Source: Symbiodinium natans
Taxonomy: Eukaryota > Sar > Dinophyceae > Suessiales > Symbiodiniaceae
DNA: 64,000 nt
Assembly: GCA_905221605.1 (NCBI GenBank)
Contig: CAJNDS010002612.1
Location: 294,626 to 358,625, forward strand
Reading direction: 5' to 3'
Shown: in pieces, positions 1 through 9,155 of the stretch
How positions within the stretch are numbered: the first letter of the stretch is position 1
How the letters are laid out: each line of letters begins with the position of its first letter
The notes under the pieces: model-generated
Told to the model about the DNA's origin: nothing
Databases searched by the model: none
Seen by the model: the letters and a program-made list of their open reading frames with translations, nothing else
Translations under genes and position numbers: made by a program

Positions 1-971
1 ATGTTCCACTGCCAAAGCGCCCCACCCTCTGGCAACGTGAAGCTGCGCTCGTCTTCGCCATGCGTGCCAACCGAAGCAGACCATGAGCTTTCCATGGACC
101 CGCTCACTGAAGCACTCGCCGATGCCGACCCCTCTGCTAGGAAACTGACCCCTGTTTTGAATTCTGCACTGGTCGAAACCTCTGCAGCTACTTCTTTAGC
201 TGAACCTTCCTCCATGCTCTTGTCAAAGCCAAACTTGATTGTCTTTGTTTCGCCTTTCATGACCATGTATTTGTACACCCAGCGCCCTGTCACCGTCAGC
301 ATAGATTTCGAGGTACCGACGGTTACCTCTCGAGTTATCTGGCCGGCCTTGCCACATTGGATCATCCATGTGACGGAATTTTCTGGCAAGGCGCCTGCGA
401 CACCGCTGTGTACGAAGGTATAAGGCACATCTTCCAGAGGTTTCGCTTCTTCTTTGTTGGGCGCCCAGAATGCAAAAGCCTGTACATCACATCCGCGGCT
501 CCACACCTTCTCGGGCACAGTTGTTGAGATCTGTCCACCTGGGGCCAGCGACCATTGACCCCATCCGCTGTTGTCGCCTTTTGCAGGCCCATCACACTCC
601 TTGTCGTACCAAAGGAACCATGATTTGTCACTCTTGTAATAGGGACGGCCATCTGCTGTAGTGCCTTGGAAGGTGTACATGCCATTCGCGTCCTTATTTT
701 TATCATTTGGGCACATGACTCCAGACACACGTAAGTTGTAGGGCACCTCTCCGAACGAAGTCCATTTCTTGAACTTCAAGGAAAAGGCCTGCCCGGTGGA
801 GACAGCCATGGGGGAAGCCTCCGGCGCTCCCAGCATGCGGTACACAAGGCACAGGGCGCCCAACACCACCACAGCAGCGCCAAACAAGTTTGGCCAAGGG
901 CGACGCTGGGGAGCCGGAGGTAGTAGGTGCTCTTCGTCCGAGGCTGGCATGCCCTGTTCAATGATCTCCAT
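1..971 (-). CDS. Membrane-anchored protein, copy 1 (3' end cut by window edge)
   Basis: This is the first copy of the gene described at 3312-4454. It starts at the ATG complementary to 969-971 and stays open for 323 codons until the sequence begins. Wherever I compared them, its bases equal those of the second copy at a constant offset of 3,483 bp, including the N-terminal acidic dileucine motif, the single membrane segment and the Ser/Ala-rich stretch. The C-terminal part lies before position 1 and cannot be judged. Near-identity, with only a couple of differences seen in the upstream flank (positions 1171 and about 1210), points to a recent duplication or to gene conversion. Function is not known. 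Confidence 0.7.
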   Translation of the reverse strand, partial: MEIIEQGMPASDEEHLLPPAPQRRPWPNLFGAAVVVLGALCLVYRMLGAPEASPMAVSTGQAFSLKFKKWTSFGEVPYNLRVSGVMCPNDKNKDANGMYTFQGTTADGRPYYKSDKSWFLWYDKECDGPAKGDNSGWGQWSLAPGGQISTTVPEKVWSRGCDVQAFAFWAPNKEEAKPLEDVPYTFVHSGVAGALPENSVTWMIQCGKAGQITREVTVGTSKSMLTVTGRWVYKYMVMKGETKTIKFGFDKSMEEGSAKEVAAEVSTSAEFKTGVSFLAEGSASASASVSGSMESSWSASVGTHGEDERSFTLPEGGALWQWN

Positions 972-1270
972 ACTGAAGTGATGCCGGATGAGCCCTTGTC
1001 AAGTGGAGCCAGAAGTGCTGCAGAGATTGACATCTGATTTGTTGCTAACGCTGTTCCAACACTGTTCTAACCAGGGCCCAGGCATCTTCACAGCTTCGTG
1101 TGTGCCCGTTTCAGCTGCGCTCCTGGGCCCAAAGATGCCCAAAGTGCCATGGAAAGCAAGAGTCTTGTTGGGCAAGTGCTGTGTGGCTTTTGTGACTTGG
1201 GAGATCCCCCCAACTCTGCCTTCCTCGAACTCTGTGCAAAGGCTTTGGGCTCTAGGGTTTTAGGGTTTAG
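1..1270. repeat. Tandem segmental duplication, unit 1
   Basis: Positions 1 to about 1228 equal 3484 to about 4711 almost base for base. After 1228 the copies part, but the match resumes at the words GAACTCTGTGCAAAGG (about 1230 here, about 4902 in the other copy), so unit 2 holds about 190 extra bases (4712-4902). The unit carries the 5' part and upstream flank of the membrane-protein gene. Its left end lies outside the window. Confidence 0.85.
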
Positions 1271-1939
1271 CCCGACATGAACGACCCCCCTCCCACCCCC
1301 CCCGGGGCTACTGCTTGATGCCCGCAATCTCGGCCTGTCTGTGCACGACGACACCTGACGGAGTCCAGTGGGCCACGTGGGCCACCGGCGACATGCGCTG
1401 ACAACACCGCAGAAACTCAGGCCTCAACCGTCTCTCAATCGTATCCCCAGACCGATCTCTACTTTGAAGGGACGGGGTGCACGAAACGCGCTTGATCACC
1501 CCTACATGCACGGCGTTTTTGCACGGAAGACTTCTAGGGCTAAGGACTTTGATGGCTCGAGCTTTCCCAGATCGCCTCTGACCACCTACACGAGTTGATG
1601 GGATGGGACGCAGTGAGCGGTTCAGAGTGTTTGGTCCTGTGCAACTCAAAAAATTCCCCGAGAACCTTTCTAATCTCAACGTCCTCCCCCCAAAAGCAGC
1701 CTCTTTCGTCGTTGAGGCTTAGGCATTTGTGGGAATGGCAAGTCACCATCTGCCCACCTTCACTTGTTGGAGGGTTGTGCAGTATAAAAATGCGGATGTT
1801 TCAGAGTGGGAATTATCTTAGCCTGTTTAGGTGCAGGGAGTTAGGACCGGCGGACTTCCATCCTATCGGAGCGGTTTAATAACGTCTTGACTTGCTACTT
1901 CCCAAAAGTTGTTTTTAGGGTCGCTGCCCACAGCAAGAA

Positions 1940-2275
1940 CGGCACAGAATAGCGCAATCAAAACAGTAGCCTGACAGAAGGGGACAACAACGAGACTGGA
2001 GGTCTGACTTTGACAGCGAAAAGGGCACCGAACAGCGCAATTGAAACAGGCTGGCGAATACCCGCAGGATCCAGGATCAGGTGACAACGACAGGACTGGA
2101 GCAATTCCTTTGGCAGCGAGAATGGCACAGAACAGTGCAATCGAAACAGTCGTCAGCCGGAAGGTGACAACGACAAGCCTGGAGGTTTGACTGGCGCAAT
2201 TGAAACAGTCGCCAGCCCGAATACCCGCAGGCTCCGGGATCAGGTGACAACGACGAGACTGGAGTTTTGACTTTG
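1940..2275. repeat. Degenerate minisatellite, about 80-100 bp period
   Basis: Two words recur in order: GTGACAACGAC-type followed by GACTGGAG (about 1981, 2081, 2163 and 2243) and GCGCAATTGAAACAG-type (about 1951, 2033, 2135 and 2195). Spacing is 60-100 bp and copies are diverged. A minus-strand frame of 176 codons over 1863-2393 begins with a hydrophobic, signal-peptide-like stretch, but its body is just a translation of the repeats, so I do not call it a gene. Confidence 0.65.
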
Positions 2276-2399
2276 ACGAGACAGAAAATGAATTTAGAAT
2301 CCCGTCAGCGTTGGCACACTGGTTGGGGACAATCAACGAAAACAGTAACAATACTAGGAGCTTGACCAACATAACTGGCAGGTGTGTGCTCATGCCAAA

Positions 2400-3300
2400 T
2401 CGTCATAGTTGCAGGCCCTCCCGGCATGAAAAGCAACTGGCAGCAAATGTCATCAACATTGATGCCTCAGCCACCAGGACTCCACTATCAAAAGGATTGC
2501 AGTTAGGATGAAACTCTGCGCCTACTCCCGCATGAACCCAACAGCCTGCCTCGAACAGATTCCAGCGACGCAACGCACGCGGCCTGGGCAGCAAAGATAT
2601 GCATGCGTCCACTATCCGCTGATCTCACTTCCGCAATCTCGTCAATTCAGCTATAAGGAAGCCAGATCTTGAACGCATGCTCGAAGTGAAGCGAGGGGGT
2701 CCCACTTCAAGCCGAAAAGGCACCGTTTCCTTTTCTCGCTTCCCGCCTGTTCGCGATCTTTCTGCCCAGGTACAACCCATTAAAACCGCACGCGTGCCCC
2801 TTCTACAAAAACGTTCTCTCTTTACTACATGCTTGAAACTTCGCAAGAAACATCCCCCAGAATCCACGGCACGCGTAGTTGGGAATTCCCTTGGGCTTCT
2901 CATGATGCTGTCTGCCCTAAGCTAAAGCTGAAGGCCGGCAGCATCACACTATGAATGTGTGGCTGTAAAGTCAAATGGGGGTTTACGACGGGGCCGGGGG
3001 GGGGTTACCTTGTAAGGGTCCTTGCTAAAAGGGCATCCCGTTATTATTGGCGTCTATGTATTCTACATATTCGGGTGCCTTATTCTCGCAAACCCCCAAA
3101 TAAGGCAGAACGCCAAGACATGGCACAGCATTGCCAACTAGCGCAAGACTTGAATTAGGTAGGCTGAAAAGCGTGAAACGCCACATGCTTGTGTCTGCAT
3201 GTGTAAGTGCCACCGAACGCTGCTTCATAGATTCATCAAGCAAGCATGATTCAGCATGATGGCAAAATCACGTGGTCACACGCATACCTTCTTCTCCGAG
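2400..3300. other. Spacer without a supported gene
   Basis: Between the minisatellite and the second duplicated gene I see only short open frames without family resemblance. If the stop of the 3312-4454 frame is really a splice donor, further exons of that minus-strand gene would lie here, but none is clear. Confidence 0.4.
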
Positions 3301-3311
3301 AATCTTGCTCT

Positions 3312-4454
3312 TCACCTGCCACCATGCAAATAGCCATCCGGCTCACACTCCTGATAGTTGGGAGTCTCCGCACAATCTGTGCAAAGCGAAGGGAAGCACA
3401 GCGGCTTCTGCGCTCCATTTGTCGTTACCGCATAATCTGGCGAAGGAATTTCGAGAGTCTTCCCGTCCTCATTCTTGACCTCCATGTTCCACTGCCAAAG
3501 CGCCCCACCCTCTGGCAACGTGAAGCTGCGCTCGTCTTCGCCATGCGTGCCAACCGAAGCAGACCATGAGCTTTCCATGGACCCGCTCACTGAAGCACTC
3601 GCCGATGCCGACCCCTCTGCTAGGAAACTGACCCCTGTTTTGAATTCTGCACTGGTCGAAACCTCTGCAGCTACTTCTTTAGCTGAACCTTCCTCCATGC
3701 TCTTGTCAAAGCCAAACTTGATTGTCTTTGTTTCGCCTTTCATGACCATGTATTTGTACACCCAGCGCCCTGTCACCGTCAGCATAGATTTCGAGGTACC
3801 GACGGTTACCTCTCGAGTTATCTGGCCGGCCTTGCCACATTGGATCATCCATGTGACGGAATTTTCTGGCAAGGCGCCTGCGACACCGCTGTGTACGAAG
3901 GTATAAGGCACATCTTCCAGAGGTTTCGCTTCTTCTTTGTTGGGCGCCCAGAATGCAAAAGCCTGTACATCACATCCGCGGCTCCACACCTTCTCGGGCA
4001 CAGTTGTTGAGATCTGTCCACCTGGGGCCAGCGACCATTGACCCCATCCGCTGTTGTCGCCTTTTGCAGGCCCATCACACTCCTTGTCGTACCAAAGGAA
4101 CCATGATTTGTCACTCTTGTAATAGGGACGGCCATCTGCTGTAGTGCCTTGGAAGGTGTACATGCCATTCGCGTCCTTATTTTTATCATTTGGGCACATG
4201 ACTCCAGACACACGTAAGTTGTAGGGCACCTCTCCGAACGAAGTCCATTTCTTGAACTTCAAGGAAAAGGCCTGCCCGGTGGAGACAGCCATGGGGGAAG
4301 CCTCCGGCGCTCCCAGCATGCGGTACACAAGGCACAGGGCGCCCAACACCACCACAGCAGCGCCAAACAAGTTTGGCCAAGGGCGACGCTGGGGAGCCGG
4401 AGGTAGTAGGTGCTCTTCGTCCGAGGCTGGCATGCCCTGTTCAATGATCTCCAT
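3312..4454 (-). CDS. Type II membrane protein with large lumenal/extracellular domain, copy 2
   Basis: A 380-codon open frame starting at ATG. Residues 1-28 are hydrophilic and hold an acidic dileucine signal of the form DxxxLL (D12, L16, L17), a known sorting signal for endolysosomal membranes. Residues about 29-44 form one hydrophobic membrane segment, so the rest should face the lumen or outside. Residues about 62-145 include a GRPYYK motif followed by Trp-rich sequence. Residues about 215-345 are rich in Ser, Thr and Ala with alternating polar and small residues and then a Trp-containing strand; this pattern recalls the beta-hairpin region of aerolysin-like pore-forming folds, but I could not confirm it. 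Several Cys lie near the C-terminus. The TGA stop lies in a GGCAG/GTGAAG context that would make a good splice donor, so the protein may continue into another exon. Confidence 0.7.
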   Translation of the reverse strand: MEIIEQGMPASDEEHLLPPAPQRRPWPNLFGAAVVVLGALCLVYRMLGAPEASPMAVSTGQAFSLKFKKWTSFGEVPYNLRVSGVMCPNDKNKDANGMYTFQGTTADGRPYYKSDKSWFLWYDKECDGPAKGDNSGWGQWSLAPGGQISTTVPEKVWSRGCDVQAFAFWAPNKEEAKPLEDVPYTFVHSGVAGALPENSVTWMIQCGKAGQITREVTVGTSKSMLTVTGRWVYKYMVMKGETKTIKFGFDKSMEEGSAKEVAAEVSTSAEFKTGVSFLAEGSASASASVSGSMESSWSASVGTHGEDERSFTLPEGGALWQWNMEVKNEDGKTLEIPSPDYAVTTNGAQKPLCFPSLCTDCAETPNYQECEPDGYLHGGR

Positions 4455-4960
4455 ACTGAAGTGATGCCGGATGAGCCCTTGTCAAGTGGAGCCAGAAGTG
4501 CTGCAGAGATTGACATCTGATTTGTTGCTAACGCTGTTCCAACACTGTTCTAACCAGGGCCCAGGCATCTTCACAGCTTCGTGTGTGCCCGTTTCAGCTG
4601 CGCTCCTGGGCCCAAAGATGCCCAAAGTGCCATGGAAAGCAAGAGTCTTGTTGGGCAGGTGCTGTGTGGCTTTTGTGACTTGGGAGATCCCCCCAACCCT
4701 GCCTTCCTCCTGCCATGACTGCGAATGAACTCGCATAGAGGTTTGGGCTGTTGGATTGGGATAGTGTTGGGATGCTTCGGGTTTAGGCTTCGGTGTTCAG
4801 GGTTTTAGGGCCCAAGAAACACAGCACGGCACTGAAAGACAACAGAGACCCAAGACCAAGAACCTCACACCAGCGGGGTCCGATCACGTGGAAGAGTCGG
4901 GCTGAACTCTGTGCAAAGGTTTTCTAGGGTTTTAGGGTCTAGAGTTTAGAGTTTAGAGTC
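3484..4960. repeat. Tandem segmental duplication, unit 2
   Basis: Second unit of the direct duplication that starts at position 1. It contains the complete membrane-protein frame and an additional ~190-bp stretch (4712-4902) missing from unit 1. Short degenerate TTTAGGG-type words follow the match in both units. Confidence 0.85.
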
Positions 4961-6225
4961 TAGCCCTCCGGCCATTTGGAGATGTCGTCTAGCCCTTGCG
5001 ATGCTCGTGCTGAGAATGGGCACGGCGGACCTTCCAGGACCCTTGAGATCTCGTACGACGCAGGAATTCAAGAAGATGGTACAACACTGCCAGGGGCAAG
5101 CTCAGGGGCTACTCGGAGCCCTGATGCTGGGTGCATGGGAAGCCCGAGGCACGTCCAGGAAGCTTCCAAGAAAGCAAGCAATTGGTGAAGACTGCGTGAC
5201 AGGGCATGTTGAGCATAAAGCAGGCTCTGGATGTGCGAGGTAGCAAGTACGCATCCGGCAACGGGCAGTTGCTTGACATGCTCGAAACCACTGTGGGAGT
5301 TCTGCATGAATGGGGCCTTTAGCTTGGAGAGTCAAACTCGCCGCCTATCTCCGTCTGACAAGCCTGTCACCTCCACTCTTAGGCAGTGTATACAAAGAGC
5401 TTCACTCACAACTAACTCACTTTTATGAAAGCAAAACATCGGAGCACTTCCGCTCTCCGACAGTCCAGCGACATGCCACCACACCCCCAAACAACTTCAA
5501 AGCGCTGAGATGAACAGACTGCGATACAAGTTCCTCCTCCAAGTCTCGCACGAACTGCCGCGCGGGAACCTTGTACTCAGTGCCCCCTCCCCCACTTGAG
5601 CAACACCGTCTTGACTGCTGAACCCCTTGCCTCGGAACTTTCGAAGCAAAGCAAAGGGACAAATCCAGCAGGCGCATGATCTGCACGCAGCGGTCGCTGG
5701 GCAAGGTCAGCGGCAATGCTTCAAAGCTTGCCAACCTCGCGCAAAGACCATTCTACGATGCCTGCGTCGAGCAGGCACTGCGGCCATTGACAGCCACACT
5801 CAAATCATGAGTTCATGGCCGTTCTGGCTGGGTCTGGAGGGCTCGGCCGACGACAGCAGCCTGTGCATGCAAAGAAGGGGCAAGCTAAATGGCCAGACGT
5901 CTGAGCTTCGGTGCTGCTGGGTGCATGTGGCATCCAAGCCACGAACAAGAGGCCTCCAAGATGGCAGCTTCACTTTGGACAGGCTTGCACCTCAGCGAGA
6001 CATGCTGACTTCTTGGAGCATCTACCTTAAGAGGAGTAATAAACTTGCCCACAGCTGCCGCAGGGTGTTGGGTGCCGGAGGCGTGGCCATCTTGCCGGCA
6101 CGAGAGACTTGCCGCCCAGGGCGCCTTCACGGTTCCCTTTTCAGATCCTGAAACCTGCCGACTCAAGCAAAAGGGCCGAATCCTCCAACCTAAAGGGGAG
6201 GTTGAAAGCAGGCTCACAGGCCAAC

Positions 6226-6288
6226 GGCAGCTTCGGCAGCTTCGGCAGCTTCGGCAGCTTCGGCAGCTTCAGCAGCTTCAGCAGTTCA
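6226..6288. repeat. Nonamer tandem repeat (GGCAGCTTC)n
   Basis: About seven head-to-tail copies of GGCAGCTTC, the last ones drifting to AGCAGCTTC. The matching place in the right inverted arm (about 57805-57845) shows only a short degenerate form, so the array expanded in the left arm after duplication or shrank in the other. Confidence 0.85.
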
Positions 6289-7033
6289 GCCCGTGGAAGG
6301 GGGGGTAGGGCGGGGGGAAGCTGTTTCCCCTAGAGTGAGTGCCTAGAGTGCCGAGGAGCCTGAACCCTAAAGCCTCAGCCGCAAACCCCTGAAAACAGCA
6401 GCGGGCAAGCGTCAACGGCACATCTCAGGGCTTGAAGCGCACGCCTGCCAATCGCGACATGCTTAGCAATATCTTTGCTCCTGGCTCCGAGATGAGTGCA
6501 AAAGGCGCTCTTGAGATTCAGGGTGTGGACCTTGTGTGGTGCTTGCTTAATTTTGCTTCTGGGGCTTAAGAGAGCCAGGTGGGGCTGGCGGCTCTCACAT
6601 CACGAGGAGGCGCCCAAGATATAGCGAGCGCCGGGATCCGCGGATGGCCGCGTCAAAAACGTCCAAAGGCGCAAATGCAGGCACCAGTACGGAAATTTAG
6701 GGATTCGGCGGCGATGCACGCATGGCACATATGGCACCCATTCTAACCTTCGGCTCGCTAGTGGCGCAACACTGGCGACTCCAAGGCTGCCAAAGCAAAG
6801 CTCTCAGACTGGGTCGGTCAAGGCATCGGGATATTTGGGCAAAGCTCCAGGTCATTGGCATTCAAGCCAGTGCCGGAGAGGGCCTGTTCCTGAATGGGTG
6901 CAACCCTGTGACAGGCGCAACAAAGTCTAACCCTTCGGCGGCCTCGCTCTATGGGGCGCGAGGAGTGAGGAGCGGTCCGTCCCATGCCTCGACGCCTTCG
7001 CTTCCTTTGCCTATGTCCCACTATGTCTAGCCG

Positions 7034-7146
7034 GTTTAGGGTTTAGGGTTTAGGGTTTAGTGTTTAAGGTTTAGGGTTTAGGGTTTAGGGTTTAAGGTTT
7101 AGGGTTTAGGGTTTAGGGTTAGGGTTTAGGGTTTCGGGTTTAGGGT
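7034..7146 (+). repeat. Interstitial telomere-type array (TTTAGGG)n
   Basis: About fifteen units of TTTAGGG with a few variants (TTTAGTG, TTTAAGG, TTTCGGG). It begins within about 5 bp of the point where similarity between the two inverted arms stops, so it marks one edge of the left-arm insert at 7029-8838. Confidence 0.95.
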
Positions 7147-7206
7147 GAAGGAGAAGAAGGGGTCCGGGTTTTTTTTTTTGCAAAGGTGTGGCTCGGCCCT
7201 GTCCCC

Positions 7207-7400
7207 TTGCAAAGGTGTGGCTTGGCTTGGCTTGGCTTGGCTGGGCGTGTCCTCTGACCTGGCTTGGCTTGGCTTGGCTCGGCTTGTCCTCTGGCTTGGC
7301 TTGGCTCGGGTGGGCTCGGCTCGGCTTGGCTTGGCTTGGCCTGGCTGGCTTGGCTTGGCTTGGCTCGGCGTGGCTTGGCTCGGCTTGGCCTGGCTTGGGT
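7207..7400. repeat. Pentanucleotide repeat (GGCTT)n with variants
   Basis: Imperfect runs of GGCTT/GGCTC, broken by a few short interludes such as GTCCTCTGACCT. Long open frames appear in both strands only because the repeat lacks stop codons; their translations are low-complexity and are not genes. Confidence 0.95.
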
Positions 7401-7725
7401 GCCGACTTCGTTTTGATTTCCCTGTTCTCCCCAGTCGCAAAGATTCTTTTTACCGCGATGTAGCTGTAGCTGGTAGAAATACGTGGAGTGTATATATGTA
7501 GTATGCGCAAGCATTGAGTTTGCAAATGGCTGCGCCCCCCCAACCCCCCCCGCTTTTTTAAGCCGTGCAAGCTTGCGTCAAAGCATATGAGTCTTGTTGA
7601 AACCCATGATAAGCGTCTCGGCTCTCAGCGTTTCGTAAAGCGGGCCCCCACATAGCTGACCGTAGTGTCCCTTCAGAGATTTCTGTCTCTTCTTACCAAT
7701 CGAAGCCATTCTGCCTGTTACTCAG

Positions 7726-7916
7726 ATTCGCGTTGTGGCTCTGGAACTGGTTGCTGACTGCCTGCTGAATAGTCAAAGCACAATTGACATTGAAAGTGCC
7801 CTGGACCTCGCAGGGCAGCTGTGGAATCAGGATACTGCAGACGAACTTGTGCCAGCGATCCTTGAGGTTCTACCAAGAGAACTGGGACTTCAGCTGGTGG
7901 CCTTCATTTCTGTCAG
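7726..7916 (+). CDS. Candidate internal exon, unknown acidic helical protein
   Basis: A polypyrimidine stretch and CTCAG acceptor (ending 7725) lead into an open stretch whose translation is rich in Leu, Ala, Asp and Glu, as expected for an alpha-helical protein, including LELVAD and EVLPRELG. A CAG/GTTCCC donor follows 7916. The block lies in the insert that only the left inverted arm has. The codons before 7735 are open too, and there is no ATG, so this is more likely an internal exon than a first exon. I do not recognise a family. Confidence 0.4.
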
Positions 7917-8149
7917 GTTCCCGTTGTTGTGTGTAGCACTTGAGCAGCAACTTGCAACGCCTCTAATCAGCCTGGTCTCAGTTGCACCATGAATCTCATT
8001 CTGCAACTGTTATGCACAGTCATCCTCTGCCGCAGATGCATCCCCGCCTACGACAGTGCCATGAGGCACACTGGTCGGCCAGATCCCACTGCGTGCAGAC
8101 AACGGCCCCTCGGGGTGCCAGTTCCAAAGCCAGCGCACGAAATAAAAGA

Positions 8150-8662
8150 GGACCCCAAGCCCTACCCCCCCCTCCTAAACAACCGAAGCTTCCATCATTG
8201 CCCCCCCCATTGCAGCTCTCTTCACCACCGCTCGCTAGTTCCTCCTCAAGTGATAGAATCCATGGAGTGCCGAGGAGTGCACAAGGGCTCCTGGACTGGA
8301 GCGAGTCAGAGAGCTCCGCACATGAGCCAAACATGCTCCCAGAGAAAAGGACCGACAGTCCCACAATCGGCCCCGGCCCTGGGGAAGCCGATGGCCCAGG
8401 TCAATCTTCCAGCCCTGATCAAGGACCGGGCACCGATGACTCACTTTCGACGGACTCCGAGCAACCACAATCATCTAAGGGTCGCAAGATGGGCATCTCG
8501 AGCAAGGCTGTGGCATACGCAATCTCCACAGGTTCATGCGCGGGCCTTATCACCAGACTTCTCGGAGACATTCGAAGCCTACCTCTTCGAAAGCGGCGTA
8601 AGAAGGCTGCAGAACTTCTCGCTAAGTGTGAGACCATGCAGGCCGAAACAGATGCTTGTTAG
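8150..8662 (+). CDS. Candidate exon: Pro/Ser-rich region with basic C-terminal helix
   Basis: Open in a different frame from the 7726-7916 block. The translation passes from a Pro-rich part (LPPPPKQPK, LPSLPPPLQL) through a Ser-rich acidic stretch (DWSESESS) to a C-terminal part with RSLPLRKRRKKAAELLAK, a basic, nuclear-localisation-like cluster leading into a helix. It ends at TAG (8660-8662). The frame is open from 7982, but the first ~50 codons look poor, so the true start or acceptor is uncertain. It may be the last exon of the gene whose earlier exon is at 7726-7916. Confidence 0.4.
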   Translation, partial: GPQALPPPPKQPKLPSLPPPLQLSSPPLASSSSSDRIHGVPRSAQGLLDWSESESSAHEPNMLPEKRTDSPTIGPGPGEADGPGQSSSPDQGPGTDDSLSTDSEQPQSSKGRKMGISSKAVAYAISTGSCAGLITRLLGDIRSLPLRKRRKKAAELLAKCETMQAETDAC

Positions 8663-9155
8663 AGGCATCTACCGAAGGCCTACCTCAGCTCTTCGAGTGC
8701 CTCGCCGTAGCCATATGTGGAATATGTGCCCTGTCGCAGTTAGCTTTGCTCGGCACGGAACGCCGGCCATGATACCCAGTCAAATCCTTAACATGCTTGC
8801 GTCCCAGGTGCAGTGTACCCGGAGTGGGGAACTTGGTGTACCGGCGTGCAGTGGTGGACAGTGGTGCAGATGCGGCTTGCGCATGCTCGCGCCAGGGACC
8901 CTCTGCGAAATGCCGACCGTACGGTGAGCGCACTGCATCCTCGAAGAGCTGCAGCCGCAACCCTGCGACCCAGTGGGAGGCGCGCAATGGTCCCGGGCTC
9001 ATAAGCACAGGCCAGAAGCTTGCAGACCATGCGCAAACCTTCAATCCATCAGGGGGTTAAAAAAGAAATCCCGGCTCTGCAACCCAACTCAGGCACTCCA
9101 GCAATCGGTTTTGGAAAGCTCCTCCAACCACTCAGGAATATGAGCGCAAACCATC

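Noticed and set aside
1940-2275. Repeats that might be taken for a CRISPR array
   Set aside because: Units are diverged, spacing is irregular and there are no nearby cas genes; the DNA is eukaryotic.
1863-2393. 176-codon minus-strand frame with signal-peptide-like start
   Set aside because: Everything after the first 30 codons is a translation of the minisatellite.
7106-7570. Frames full of PSQAK- or GLAWLG-type repeats on both strands
   Set aside because: They come from the GGCTT pentanucleotide repeat and telomere-type array, not from a gene.
8705-8722. CCGTAGCCAT followed by ATGTGG, similar to the 5' part of the dinoflagellate spliced leader
   Set aside because: Only ten bases match and the diagnostic TTTTGGCTCAAG end is missing.
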